Assembly: GCA_000242935.3 (NCBI GenBank)
Contig: CP007053.1
Location: 558,001 to 622,000, forward strand
Direction of reading: 5' to 3'
Length of the DNA stretch: 64,000 nt
Source of the DNA: Opitutaceae bacterium TAV5
GTDB taxonomy: Bacteria > Verrucomicrobiota > Verrucomicrobiia > Opitutales > Opitutaceae
Shown here: in pieces, positions 26,160-34,776 of the stretch
Numbering within the stretch: the stretch's first letter is position 1
Layout: every line of letters starts with the position of its first letter
Position numbers and translations under genes: made by a program
Notes under the pieces: model-generated
Seen by the model: the letters and a program-made list of their open reading frames with translations, nothing else
What the model was told of the DNA's origin: nothing
Databases searched by the model: none

Positions 26160-26930
26160 TCACGCGAACACAAAATCCCCGACGAGCATGTGGTGATCGC
26201 TCGCCAGAGTCGGCAGCACCTGGTGAGCCACGCAGCGCAGCGAGTTGTTGTAGAAAATGTGATCGAGAACGTAAGGCTCCCGCCTCCAGGTGATCTCCTT
26301 GCTCTGCACGGTGGCAAAACCTTCCCGGCCAAATTCCGTCAGCAACGATTCGTGGCGGCGCACATTAAAATCCCCGCTCAGGAGCATCGGCCCGCGGGCG
26401 GCGCGCAGATGCATGGCGATCTGCCGGCGCTGTTCCGGGTGTTCGATGCTGGAGGTGTTGAGCATGAAAAACGCGAGCAGGTGCGTGTTGAGCAGCGACA
26501 GCGTGTGGCCGTGGATTTTTGTCGTCGCGCCGATCAGCAGCCGGTCGGTCGGCGTGGTCGGCGTGTGGTTGAACACAAACTCGACCGGCGGCGACGGGAT
26601 GTCTTCGCGAAAACAATCCTTGAGCTGCGTACGGGAAAAAATCGCCAGACCGATGCCGAACGGCAATTCGCGCTTGTCGGCGCGCGGGTAGGAGAAGCAA
26701 CTGTCGTAACCGGCCAGGGCGGCGCGCAGCCGGGTGTAGTTGGGCGGTGGCTCGGACTGAACCCCTCCCGGAAGAGCTTGCTCAACCTCCTGCAAATGAA
26801 TAATATCGGGCTCCAGTCGACGGATCTCACGGATCGTCTGGTCCAGGTCGAACGGCGCATTGTCCGGGTCGGTGTCCCGCCACATCTGCCCGTATTGGAT
26901 ATTGAATTGCAAAAGTCGAAACGATTTCAT
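26160..26930 (-). CDS. endonuclease/exonuclease/phosphatase (EEP) family protein
   Basis: A 256-residue metal-dependent phosphodiesterase of the DNase I-like fold. The motifs in order are: FNIQYG near the N-terminus, LQEVEQ (catalytic Glu), the central NTHLLAFF, LLSGDFNVRRHES (Asp and Asn), and DHIFYN followed by SDHHMLVGDF at the end (Asp-His). Substrate may be DNA, a lipid phosphate or a small molecule. No signal peptide. The frame runs to 27020 without a better start; ATG 26930 begins on the first strand. Confidence 0.88.
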   Translation of the reverse strand: MKSFRLLQFNIQYGQMWRDTDPDNAPFDLDQTIREIRRLEPDIIHLQEVEQALPGGVQSEPPPNYTRLRAALAGYDSCFSYPRADKRELPFGIGLAIFSRTQLKDCFREDIPSPPVEFVFNHTPTTPTDRLLIGATTKIHGHTLSLLNTHLLAFFMLNTSSIEHPEQRRQIAMHLRAARGPMLLSGDFNVRRHESLLTEFGREGFATVQSKEITWRREPYVLDHIFYNNSLRCVAHQVLPTLASDHHMLVGDFVFA

Positions 26931-26964
26931 GAATACAGCAATGCAACTGCAAAAATAAGGGCTT

Positions 26965-27582
26965 TCAGCGAGTAACGGTGGAGGCCGGAGTTGCTCCGGA
27001 CACGCCGGGGGGGCGGCCAACGGGCACCACGTTGATGCCCTCGCTGTCTGAATCCGAGCCGTTGCGGAGGAACGCGAAGCGGTTGATCGTCCGGTTCGAG
27101 GCCCGTTTCTCGATGATCGGCTCCTGATGTTTCATGAGAGGAGCGGCATTCTTGATACTATCCTGGAAACGGTTGGGCCGATCGGTTGCAAAAAGCTGGT
27201 TGGTCTGGATCCGGGCGCGCTGGCCATCGAGGCGGCTGGTCTGCTCGACTGCACGCTCGACGGGTTTCGTATCGAGGGGTGACGTTTTGCGCGGGATAAT
27301 CTTTTTTTCCCGTGTTTCCGTCACATCGATCGGGGCGCGTTTGTCGCCGACGGCGGCTTCGGTTTTCTCCTTGAGCTGGTCGGGCGTGCGAAAACGGCGG
27401 GACTGGAGGTTGTCGGCCTGCTTTTTGTCCTTCACCTCGGGGGTGACTGTCGTGTCAGCGGAACCGGGAGCAAGGCGTTCGTTGGTCTTGGTCGGATCGA
27501 ACGTGTTCGTCCCCTGGGCATGCGCCGCCACGCTTCCCCCGACGAGGACGGCGACGATGAAAAGGGGCAACACGACTTTCAT
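26965..27582 (-). CDS. hypothetical exported protein, charged low-complexity
   Basis: A 205-residue protein with a clear signal peptide (MKVVLPLFIVAVLVGGSVAAHAQG) and a mature part rich in Lys, Arg, Asp, Thr and Asn with no recognisable domain (for example TEAAVGDKRAPIDVTETREKKI). It is probably disordered in the periplasm. Other in-frame ATGs at 27591 and 27597 give slightly longer starts. It lies 34 bases from the start of the EEP gene on the same strand and is 64 bases from the ThyX-like gene, so it may be co-transcribed. No function can be assigned. Confidence 0.7.
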   Translation of the reverse strand: MKVVLPLFIVAVLVGGSVAAHAQGTNTFDPTKTNERLAPGSADTTVTPEVKDKKQADNLQSRRFRTPDQLKEKTEAAVGDKRAPIDVTETREKKIIPRKTSPLDTKPVERAVEQTSRLDGQRARIQTNQLFATDRPNRFQDSIKNAAPLMKHQEPIIEKRASNRTINRFAFLRNGSDSDSEGINVVPVGRPPGVSGATPASTVTR

Positions 27583-27646
27583 GCCTCCCATGCCATGGCC
27601 GCCGCGGACCGGAGCAAGTCTAATCTCCGGGTAACGCTGCGTATCA

Positions 27647-28993
27647 TTACTCCGGCTCCGCAGTGCCTTCCACGACCTGGCCCCGCGCCTCCGGCACTTC
27701 CCGGAAGAAACCGGCGAGGGCGGCCGAGAGGTGTTCGGCGTAGCGGAAATGGGCCCCCATGCCAGTGCGCAATTCGGCTTCGTAGATGAACTTGTCGGCA
27801 TGCGTGCTGTGTTCGAACGGCGTCTGGGCCCCGAGCAGCAACGAATAGACATACGCCGGCGAACCGCGTTGCAAGAGCTCCCGGGTAAGCGCGGCCTGGT
27901 CCTCGAGCAGTGCGCGATGCGGGGCGGGATCGACTTCCGGCGGCAGGTAAAATCCGGCCTGGATCAGCGGCGTGTAGCGGCAGCCGGTGCGATGGCGGTT
28001 GAGATCACGCAGCTCGGCGATGGCGAGATTGTTCCAGGCAAAGGTCACGCGCATGCGGCGTGTGGCCGTGCCCTGCGCGCCATAGCGATTGGCGCGGTAG
28101 CGGAGTGCCTCGACCACCGGCTGCGCCTCGGCGAGGAACGGCGGCGTGGCGCGGTCGACATGCACCCAGGTCTCGTCTGCCAGCGGCGCGGTCGAGAGGC
28201 GGTCGAGGCCGAGGCGCAGCGAGGTCGCCAGTTCCTGCGCAGCCTGGGCCTCGTACGAGGCATCCGCCTGGCTGTGCCGCGTGAGACGGGGGGACTGTTT
28301 TTGCAGCTCGGCGCGGAGGAGGTCGGCCGCCGTGCGGGCCTCGGGATGCGGAAGCGAAGCGAGCTGTTTGACGGTCTGGGCCCACATGCGCGAGGTCTGC
28401 ACCAGGGCAAGATTGGTGCGTGTGGCGAAGGGGATAAAATAGCGGGAACGATCGAGGGCGTAGTTTTTGCGGATGCGTGTGACCACCGCCGGCTTCGCCC
28501 CGTCGGGGACGCGCACGCGGTGCGGTTCGGTTTCGCCGAGAGCGTCGAGCCGGGCATACTCGGCCTGATACGCGGCAAAGGCCCGCCCCATGACCTCGCT
28601 CCAGCGAGAAACCAGATCGGCCGGAATCCCGATTACCGCGGGATCGGGCAGGCTGGAGGGAGCCAGCGTGATATACCGGGTGGACGACTCCTGCCCATCC
28701 GCCATCTGGGCGATCTCGAACAGTTTCCAGGCAAGCCACATCGATACATCGTCAAGCGCGATGGCGATGCCGCCGGTCAGCCCTCCGATCGAGGCATGCC
28801 CGTAATCCACAAATTTCAGAATGCGATCGATCGAGGCATCCGGATTGGCCAGATCGACCCTGGAAAGGATGGTATCCAGCCCCTCGTTCGAACGGGAATA
28901 GCGGGCCAGCACCGAGGCAAGCAGCTCGGGAGTGACCTTGGGCAGGTCGGCGGCAGAAGGCGGCGGAACGAGAGCGAGGCCAGTGATGCGCAT
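27647..28993 (-). CDS. ThyX-like (FAD-dependent thymidylate synthase) tandem-domain protein
   Basis: A 448-residue protein with two ThyX-related halves. The N-terminal half has FVDYGHASIGGLTGGIAIALDDVSMWLAWKLFE and QESSTRYI, echoing the GHxSxxE...FxxxxxS and ExSxRY elements. The C-terminal half has ELRDLNRHRTGCRYTP, resembling the ThyX motif RHR-x7-S, and HADKFIYEAELRTGMGAHFRYAEH. The standard RHRxxSxNExSxRY motif is altered to RHRTGCRY. ThyX makes dTMP with FAD and folate. Whether this double form is catalytic, or a related flavoprotein, is not clear. Both the length (twice a single ThyX of ~220) and the split motifs point to a duplicated family. Confidence 0.72.
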   Translation of the reverse strand: MRITGLALVPPPSAADLPKVTPELLASVLARYSRSNEGLDTILSRVDLANPDASIDRILKFVDYGHASIGGLTGGIAIALDDVSMWLAWKLFEIAQMADGQESSTRYITLAPSSLPDPAVIGIPADLVSRWSEVMGRAFAAYQAEYARLDALGETEPHRVRVPDGAKPAVVTRIRKNYALDRSRYFIPFATRTNLALVQTSRMWAQTVKQLASLPHPEARTAADLLRAELQKQSPRLTRHSQADASYEAQAAQELATSLRLGLDRLSTAPLADETWVHVDRATPPFLAEAQPVVEALRYRANRYGAQGTATRRMRVTFAWNNLAIAELRDLNRHRTGCRYTPLIQAGFYLPPEVDPAPHRALLEDQAALTRELLQRGSPAYVYSLLLGAQTPFEHSTHADKFIYEAELRTGMGAHFRYAEHLSAALAGFFREVPEARGQVVEGTAEPE

Positions 28994-29141
28994 GGATTGG
29001 CTCCGATGCCCGCAAAAAGCCGGACCGGGCGCAAGCGCACAAGACCGGCAATGCGCGTCTTCCGGGCCGGCACAGGAATCAACCGGCAGCCTGCTCTCCG
29101 TTTTGATCCGGATGCGTTGTGCAGAGGGCTGCGTTGTGCGG

Positions 29142-29170
29142 TTGACAATGGCCGGGAAATGCGTGTTTGG
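29142..29170 (+). promoter_or_regulatory. possible rpsR promoter
   Basis: A consensus TTGACA (29142-29147) lies 39 bases before the rpsR start. A -10 hexamer 17 bases later is weak (GTTTGG). Confidence 0.35.
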
Positions 29171-29186
29171 TTCTCCTCTTTTTCAA

Positions 29187-29384
29187 ATGAGCACCACTGA
29201 AGAACAGACCCAACGCAGCCTCACTCCGCCGGAGTTTCCTTTCACCGCTCCGCAGATGATGAGCCGTTATGTGACCGACACGGGCAAGATCCTGCCCCGT
29301 AAATACACCGGTCTCTCGGCCAAGCACCAGCGCGCCGTCACCCGGACCCTGAAGCGTTCGCGCAATCTGCTGCTCGCCCAGTAA
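29187..29384 (+). CDS. rpsR: 30S ribosomal protein S18
   Basis: A 65-residue primary RNA-binding protein of the small subunit. The signature TDTGKILPRKYTGLSAKHQRAVTRTLKRSRNLLL is diagnostic. The N-terminal ~25 residues (MSTTEEQTQRSLTPPEF) are atypical. The frame is open about 250 bases upstream, but ATG 29187 gives a normal-length S18. The gene stands alone, unlike the usual rpsF-ssb-rpsR-rplI cluster, and is followed by its own terminator. Confidence 0.95.
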   Translation: MSTTEEQTQRSLTPPEFPFTAPQMMSRYVTDTGKILPRKYTGLSAKHQRAVTRTLKRSRNLLLAQ

Positions 29385-29421
29385 AAGCCGCCGGAGGCGC
29401 CAAGAGATCAGGTTTTCAGAG

Positions 29422-29448
29422 GCCGGAGGTTTTCCCTCCGGCTTTTTT
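29422..29448 (+). terminator. rho-independent terminator of rpsR
   Basis: Stem GCCGGAGG / CCTCCGGC, loop TTTTC, followed by TTTTTT. Confidence 0.88.
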
Positions 29449-29469
29449 CTTGCCCTCTGTTTTCCTGCC

Positions 29470-30630
29470 ATGGGGAAAAAAAATCCATCAACGTTCATCC
29501 GGCCGATTCGCAACCGCAGCACGGGAGCCCGGAATAAATCCGCCGGGATTGCCCCCCCCCCTCCTGCACACACCCGCATTTACCGGCCGACGGAAACGAA
29601 TCTGAAAAACCTGGCGGGTGTCCTCGCCCGTGGCGGCCTCGTGGCGGTTCCTTCCGAAACGGTTTACGGCCTGGCCGCCGATGCGCTCGACAGCCAGGCC
29701 TGCGAAGCCATTTTCAAAGCCAAGGGCCGTCCCCACAACGATCCCCTGATCGTGCATATCGCCAGCCTGCGTCAGCTCCACCAGGTCGCCGAGCCATCGA
29801 GCGCAGCCCTGGCGTTGGCCAAGGCATTCTGGCCGGGCCCCCTGACGCTGGTGCTGCCGAAGCGCCCGGCCGTACCGGATATTGTTACCGCGGGCTTGCC
29901 CAGCGTCGCTGTCCGCATGCCTGCCCACCCCGTCTTTCGGAAGCTGATCCGGCTGAGCGGTCGCCCGCTGGCCGCTCCCAGTGCCAATCCTTTCGGCTAC
30001 ATCAGCCCCACGACCGCGCAACACGTCAAACAGGGGCTGAACGGACGCATCGCGCATATCATCGACGGCGGCACCTGCGAGGTCGGTGTCGAATCCACGA
30101 TCATCGATTTGCGGAATCCGGATCGCCCGACTCTTCTCCGGGCCGGTGGCCTGCCGGCCGAGCATATCAGCCGTATATTGAATCGAAAAATCCGGAGCGC
30201 AGCAATCCGGTCGCCTCAGCCTGAACCCGGTACAGACACACGGAACCACGCAGCAAAAATTCCCCTGACAGAGGCCACTGCCGCCCAATCTGCGCCCGGC
30301 ATGCTCGCCCGTCACTATAGCCCTCGCACCCCCATCCGCCTCTATCGCCGGATCACGTCGGCTATTCTGGACACGCTGCCGGAAAACGAAGCCGTGCTTT
30401 TCCTGCGTCGGCCGTCGGTTGCAACACGCACGCCCGACTCCGGCAGCAAAAATGTTTTCTGGTGCAGTGAAAGCGGTGATCTGGAAGAAATCGCCCGGCA
30501 ACTTTTCAACCGGCTTCGCTCACTCGACAACGGTCGCTGGCGATGCATTCATGTCGACTTGCCCCGACAAAAAAAAGGGCTCGCGCCGGCAATCATTGAT
30601 CGCCTGACGCGAGCCGCGGCAAAACACTGA
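29470..30630 (+). CDS. L-threonylcarbamoyladenylate synthase (Sua5/YwlC type)
   Basis: A 386-residue enzyme of tRNA modification that makes threonylcarbamoyl-AMP from Thr, bicarbonate and ATP for t6A at position 37 of ANN-decoding tRNAs. The YrdC-like catalytic domain (about 35-240) has GGLVAVPSETVYGLAADAL, KGRPHNDPLIVH, FWPGPLTLVL, SVAVRMPAHPV and PSANPFGYISPT. A linker leads to a C-terminal Sua5 domain (PGMLARHYSPRTPIRLY onward), so it is the long Sua5 form and not the short TsaC. The N-terminal ~35 residues are basic with a short Pro run and may be over-extended. Convergent with the exopolysaccharide operon. Confidence 0.9.
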   Translation: MGKKNPSTFIRPIRNRSTGARNKSAGIAPPPPAHTRIYRPTETNLKNLAGVLARGGLVAVPSETVYGLAADALDSQACEAIFKAKGRPHNDPLIVHIASLRQLHQVAEPSSAALALAKAFWPGPLTLVLPKRPAVPDIVTAGLPSVAVRMPAHPVFRKLIRLSGRPLAAPSANPFGYISPTTAQHVKQGLNGRIAHIIDGGTCEVGVESTIIDLRNPDRPTLLRAGGLPAEHISRILNRKIRSAAIRSPQPEPGTDTRNHAAKIPLTEATAAQSAPGMLARHYSPRTPIRLYRRITSAILDTLPENEAVLFLRRPSVATRTPDSGSKNVFWCSESGDLEEIARQLFNRLRSLDNGRWRCIHVDLPRQKKGLAPAIIDRLTRAAAKH

Positions 30631-30631
30631 T

Positions 30632-32884
30632 TCAGGAGCGGGAGGTCGGCATTTCCGGGACCTTGTCGTCCGCCTCTGCGGTATCCTCGCCCTCTTCGGA
30701 CTCGGTCATGACATAATAATCCTTGTAGGATTTGTCGTAGTATTGGGCATAATAATAACCCGCTACAGCCAGATTCAGTCCGTTAAGGACGGCACCATAA
30801 ACCGGTACATTGGATTCGAGGAGCTTGCGGGCTGCATGCTGCGCGGCTTTGCGTCGCACCTTGTTGAAGAAGATGGTAAAGATCGATCCGCTGACGAGAG
30901 GCAGGATAATCAGGGCATCGCTTACCGCAGCCAGCGGAGGCGTATCGATAAAGATACGGTCATAGCGCTTGCGCAGCTCCGCAATCATGATCTCGAAATT
31001 TTTGCTATTGAGGATTTGCGTCGGATTTTTGGCGCGCCCTCCCGTAGCAATGACATCCAGATTGGGATGCACATCCCGCATCACCACATCATCGATCGTC
31101 GCCGAACCTGCACAAACATCGATTACGCCCTTCAGATTCTCGCGGCGGAATGACTTGTGGATATTCGGCTTGCGCAAGTCGCAGTCCACCACCACCACCC
31201 GGTCTCCGTGCGCGGCAAAGGTGAGGGCCAGATTCGTGGTTGTGAACGACTTGCCTTCGCCGGGCACGGTGCTCGTCGTGAGGAAAGTCTGGGCATTTTT
31301 ACTGTCATTACGCAGACGCAAACTGGAATGCAAAGTGAGAAATGCCTCCGCCACCTGGCGGTCCGCATTGTTCAGGGCAACCTGGGCCTTGTCAGCCTGG
31401 TCCATCTTTTTGATCTGGGGAATCACACCCAGCAGTGGCAGACCAACGACGGACTCGATATCGAACGAACTTTTGACACGATCATCGATAAACGCGACGA
31501 CGAAGGCAAACGCCAGGCCGAAGCCGATACCGAGAATAAAGCCACCGGCCAGATTCAACACGATGCGCGGCTCGACATATTCGTCTTCTCGCGCTGGCAC
31601 AGCACGGGAAATAGGCCGGATCTGGACATTTTGCCCTTCGATGGTGGAGGTGAGATCGATTTCACGGATACGTCCGATTGTCCGGTCGAGGATCTCGCGG
31701 TTGATCAGGAAGTCTTGCTCCAGCATCTGATAATCGACCCCGATCTTGTCCATATTGAGGGAATCCCGCTCGATCTGGGCCAAAGCTCCACGCGCTTCCT
31801 TGTCTGCATTAAAAGCCGTCTGATACTCCGATTTGGTCAACTCTGCAGCAATCTTGAGCGCTTTCTGAAGCTCAAGCTGAGCCTGAGTGAGGGCGTTATT
31901 GGCCTCGATCATCCTGGGATGTTTTTCCTTATAGCGTTCCCGCAACTGTTTGACCGTGATTGTTTGCATCGCGACCTGCGACGCAAGCTGAGCGACCAGC
32001 TGATTGTTGGCAATAAAAGGCAGTTCAAGCAGATCACCGTTGGCCTTGATGCGATCCTCCACTTGTTGCCAACGTACGGTCGCCTCGCTGAGACGAGCTC
32101 CGGACTGCGTCACCAGGGAACCTTGCTCCATCAGCTTGCGCGTCTGGATGTCTTTGGTCTTGTCCAAAGATCCCATATTATACTTTTCCCGATAGGCCTG
32201 CATCTGTCGGTTGAGATCCTCGACCTTCTTCTTTTGTGATTCGGCCCGAAGTTTGAGATCTTCCAGAATGCCGAATGTCTCATCGACACGTTGACGGGTA
32301 TTGAACTGGACAAATTCCTCAAGGAACAGGTTGGCAACCTTTGCTGCAATCAGACGGTCCGGATGCCTGTATTCAATCGCAACCAGCAAGCTCATCCGGA
32401 ACGGGATGATACTGCGGTTCTGACCCAAGACCTCCAAGGGGGTAAGCGGATCGCCGAAGCGGCCTTTTTCATAAGGCTGCATAAAACGCCTGAGTTCATC
32501 GCCAGTGATACGCTCCGAGACCTTCTGGATGATGGTCGGACTTTCGAAAATCTTGACCATCGTATTCATGTCCTCGGTTGAGAGAACATTATTATCGATC
32601 GGATTCTGCGTTGGCAGCGTAACCGCAGTGCGTCGCATGATCTGAACAGTGGCCGAAGCGCTGAAAATCTTCGTCTGGCTGAAAGTGTACACAAGAGCCG
32701 ACGAGAAGATAACGAGAAATACGACGACGATATACCAGATACGCTCTCTCAGAATCAGCAGATAATCCGAAAGCGTGCGCTGACCGGAGGCTTCATTGCC
32801 GTAACCCGGATATTCGTTATAGCCACCATAACCGTATTCAGCCCGACCATCGGACGGGTTGGGTTGTTTCGCTTGAGAGTCCAT
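30632..32884 (-). CDS. exopolysaccharide Wzc-like tyrosine autokinase / chain-length protein
   Basis: A 750-residue inner-membrane protein. It combines an N-terminal Wzz domain with TM1 (about 48-68), long coiled-coil segments (about 200-400), a G-rich loop ahead of TM2 (about 440-465) and a C-terminal BY-kinase domain. The kinase has Walker A' TSTVPGEGKSFTTTN (about 535-550), Walker A VVVVDCDLRKPNIH and Walker B IFIDTPPLAA. The tail carries a Tyr cluster (YYYAQYYDKSYKDYYV) for autophosphorylation. It controls polymerisation and export of a polysaccharide with the Wza-like protein, whose gene ends 7 bases upstream. The genes here are clearly AT-richer than the flanks. Confidence 0.93.
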   Translation of the reverse strand: MDSQAKQPNPSDGRAEYGYGGYNEYPGYGNEASGQRTLSDYLLILRERIWYIVVVFLVIFSSALVYTFSQTKIFSASATVQIMRRTAVTLPTQNPIDNNVLSTEDMNTMVKIFESPTIIQKVSERITGDELRRFMQPYEKGRFGDPLTPLEVLGQNRSIIPFRMSLLVAIEYRHPDRLIAAKVANLFLEEFVQFNTRQRVDETFGILEDLKLRAESQKKKVEDLNRQMQAYREKYNMGSLDKTKDIQTRKLMEQGSLVTQSGARLSEATVRWQQVEDRIKANGDLLELPFIANNQLVAQLASQVAMQTITVKQLRERYKEKHPRMIEANNALTQAQLELQKALKIAAELTKSEYQTAFNADKEARGALAQIERDSLNMDKIGVDYQMLEQDFLINREILDRTIGRIREIDLTSTIEGQNVQIRPISRAVPAREDEYVEPRIVLNLAGGFILGIGFGLAFAFVVAFIDDRVKSSFDIESVVGLPLLGVIPQIKKMDQADKAQVALNNADRQVAEAFLTLHSSLRLRNDSKNAQTFLTTSTVPGEGKSFTTTNLALTFAAHGDRVVVVDCDLRKPNIHKSFRRENLKGVIDVCAGSATIDDVVMRDVHPNLDVIATGGRAKNPTQILNSKNFEIMIAELRKRYDRIFIDTPPLAAVSDALIILPLVSGSIFTIFFNKVRRKAAQHAARKLLESNVPVYGAVLNGLNLAVAGYYYAQYYDKSYKDYYVMTESEEGEDTAEADDKVPEMPTSRS

Positions 32885-32891
32885 GCGCAGA

Positions 32892-33500
32892 TTAAAGAAT
32901 TTTTTCTCTTACAAAAATAACATCGTTGGGTCGCAATACCCAAGCATTGCTGGAACTGTTGGTTGTTATAAGCTTGCTGACATCAATGACGTAATTGCGG
33001 CTCTGGCCATTATCATCGGTCCGCGTCAAGGTGACGTTTTTGGGATTGCCCAAGCGACTGAATCCTCCCGCTCTGGCAATGGCCTCGACCAAGGTAAGTG
33101 ATTTTTCCTGGGGAAACGGAACCGGGCCTGGCTGATTGACCGATCCGATGACATTCACCACTCGCTCGGCATAACGGAGGATGATGATCGTTATCTGCGG
33201 ATTTTGCAGGTAGTCTTTCTCGTAAAGAACGCGAATTTCCTTTTCGATTTCGCGTACTGTCTTGTCCCGAACATTGACATCGCCGATCAGAGGCAACGAG
33301 ACCGTGTAATTCCGGCTGACGCTCACCTCGCGGGTCAAATCATCTTCCTGAAAGACCTTGACCTGGATGAGGTCGGAAGGAATCAGCACATAATCCTTGA
33401 TACTTTCCGGAGGCGGAGGAGTCGATTCCTCCTGGGCTTTTCCGGAAACCGCTGCCATCACCAGAGCGATGAGTGTTACTATTTTAAGAATATTGCACAT
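32892..33500 (-). CDS. polysaccharide export protein (Wza/BexD-like)
   Basis: A 202-residue exported protein: a signal peptide (MCNILKIVTLIALVMAAVSGKAQ), a Poly_export domain (DYVLIPSDLIQVKVFQEDDLTREV), then SLBB-like beta-grasp segments (YAERVVNVIGSVNQPGPVPFPQEKSLTLVEAIARAGGF). Shorter than full Wza (~380), as is common in verrucomicrobial clusters, and without a lipobox Cys after the signal. It would form a periplasmic/outer-membrane channel with the Wzc-like kinase. ATG 33500 is chosen because the longer frame adds only basic residues and crosses the terminator-like hairpin at 33514-33550. Confidence 0.9.
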   Translation of the reverse strand: MCNILKIVTLIALVMAAVSGKAQEESTPPPPESIKDYVLIPSDLIQVKVFQEDDLTREVSVSRNYTVSLPLIGDVNVRDKTVREIEKEIRVLYEKDYLQNPQITIIILRYAERVVNVIGSVNQPGPVPFPQEKSLTLVEAIARAGGFSRLGNPKNVTLTRTDDNGQSRNYVIDVSKLITTNSSSNAWVLRPNDVIFVREKIL

Positions 33501-33513
33501 GGCTTTCAGAGAG

Positions 33514-33550
33514 AAAAAAAACGGAAGAAGATAAAAAATCCTCCTCCGTT
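33514..33550 (-). terminator. hairpin plus T-run between barrel gene and wza-like gene
   Basis: On the minus strand AACGGAGGAGGAT and ATCTTCTTCCGTT pair with two G-U wobbles around a T-rich loop and are followed by eight T residues. It lies 45 bases after the barrel gene's stop and 14 bases before the next start. It may act as a partial terminator that lowers expression of the two export genes. Confidence 0.7.
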
Positions 33551-33595
33551 TCGAAGACAAATCAGTGGATATTAACCCGCTTTAAGGAAGCGATA

Positions 33596-34729
33596 TCAGT
33601 AACGGAAGGACAAGGTGAGAGAAACGACATTCGCCTTGAAATCGTAGACATTGATATTGGAATCATTCCACTGATAATTGTAAGCGGCAGTCAGGTTGAA
33701 ATATTGATTGATTACATAATTACCATAGATGGCAAAGATATAAAAATCATCCGAACGAGAGGTCCTCGAATAATCGATTGAATCATAGGAAACCGAGGCA
33801 CCTGTCATCAACTCGGTAGTGAGCTGGGTCTGGCCACCCAATGCGACGTGAAACACTTCAGTGCCAGCACCATTGGAAGCTGTGCCGAAATCATTATCGA
33901 GATCCAGTGTAAAGCTGGTCTTGGGTGAATAAGCATAAGTCAGGCCAACCGCAGCACCGAGGGCCGAAGTGTCATCAAGATTGCTGGCATCGTAGGTACG
34001 AAGATTATAACCGACCGAAGCACGACCCGAAAGCTTGGGAGTGAAATCACCACGGGCACCAACGTTGAAGTAGTAATTATCCGTATTGGACCCTGAATCT
34101 ACATCGCTGTGGCGGTAACGGACACCAACACTCAAGTCGACCTTTTCGGTAACTCCATAATAATAATTAACCGGGACCGAATAATCAGTTGAATCACTGT
34201 AACCGTTTGTCTTGTAGTGAGTATCCGAATACCCTGCTCCGAGTGAGAATTTGCTTTTCTCTGTCAGGAGGTATTCGGCATTGCCAGCCGCCGTCGTTAC
34301 ATTGCGGCGGACGAGGCGGTTGGGATTGAGCGGGTCCAGTGTATCACGGGAATTCTGGTAAATTTCCCGATAACCGGCAGAGACGTTAATTTTCCAGCGA
34401 ATCCCGTCATAGCTGGTGATAAAACTGGCCGTGGTCAGGTCGGAGTCGACATCATCGGTATCGAAATACTCCGTCCACGTATGAGCAGCATTGAGAGTAC
34501 CCTTCCAGAGAGAATTTTTGCCAAAAACCAACTCCAGCCCTGGAGCAACGATGAATGAGAAATCATCCTCTTTGTTACTATCAGTCAGGAAGATGTTATC
34601 TTCGTAGCGAAAACCCGCCTTGGCAGTGACAAAAAGCTCGGCGTTATCTCCAATGGAGAGAAACGGGGCAGCTGCAAGTGAGGTGGTAAGAACGACGGGG
34701 ATGGCTGCTAATTTGTAAAGTTGATTCAT
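33596..34729 (-). CDS. outer-membrane beta-barrel protein of the exopolysaccharide locus
   Basis: A 377-residue outer-membrane protein with a signal peptide (MNQLYKLAAIPVVLTTSLAAA) and a body of alternating beta strands such as ASVGYNLRTYDASN, KVDLSVGVRYRHSD and YFNVGARGDF. It closes with the aromatic terminus SLTLSFRY expected of a Bam-inserted barrel. Similar barrels occur in Wzx/Wzy and PEP-CTERM-associated polysaccharide loci as export or anchoring components. The gene is clearly AT-rich compared with its surroundings. It lies in line with the Ala-rich gene upstream (47 bases) and the wza-like gene downstream. Confidence 0.85.
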   Translation of the reverse strand: MNQLYKLAAIPVVLTTSLAAAPFLSIGDNAELFVTAKAGFRYEDNIFLTDSNKEDDFSFIVAPGLELVFGKNSLWKGTLNAAHTWTEYFDTDDVDSDLTTASFITSYDGIRWKINVSAGYREIYQNSRDTLDPLNPNRLVRRNVTTAAGNAEYLLTEKSKFSLGAGYSDTHYKTNGYSDSTDYSVPVNYYYGVTEKVDLSVGVRYRHSDVDSGSNTDNYYFNVGARGDFTPKLSGRASVGYNLRTYDASNLDDTSALGAAVGLTYAYSPKTSFTLDLDNDFGTASNGAGTEVFHVALGGQTQLTTELMTGASVSYDSIDYSRTSRSDDFYIFAIYGNYVINQYFNLTAAYNYQWNDSNINVYDFKANVVSLTLSFRY

Positions 34730-34776
34730 AGCTGGGAGAACGTGTAGGTCGCAGATGATCGGCAGTCAAGTCCTCT

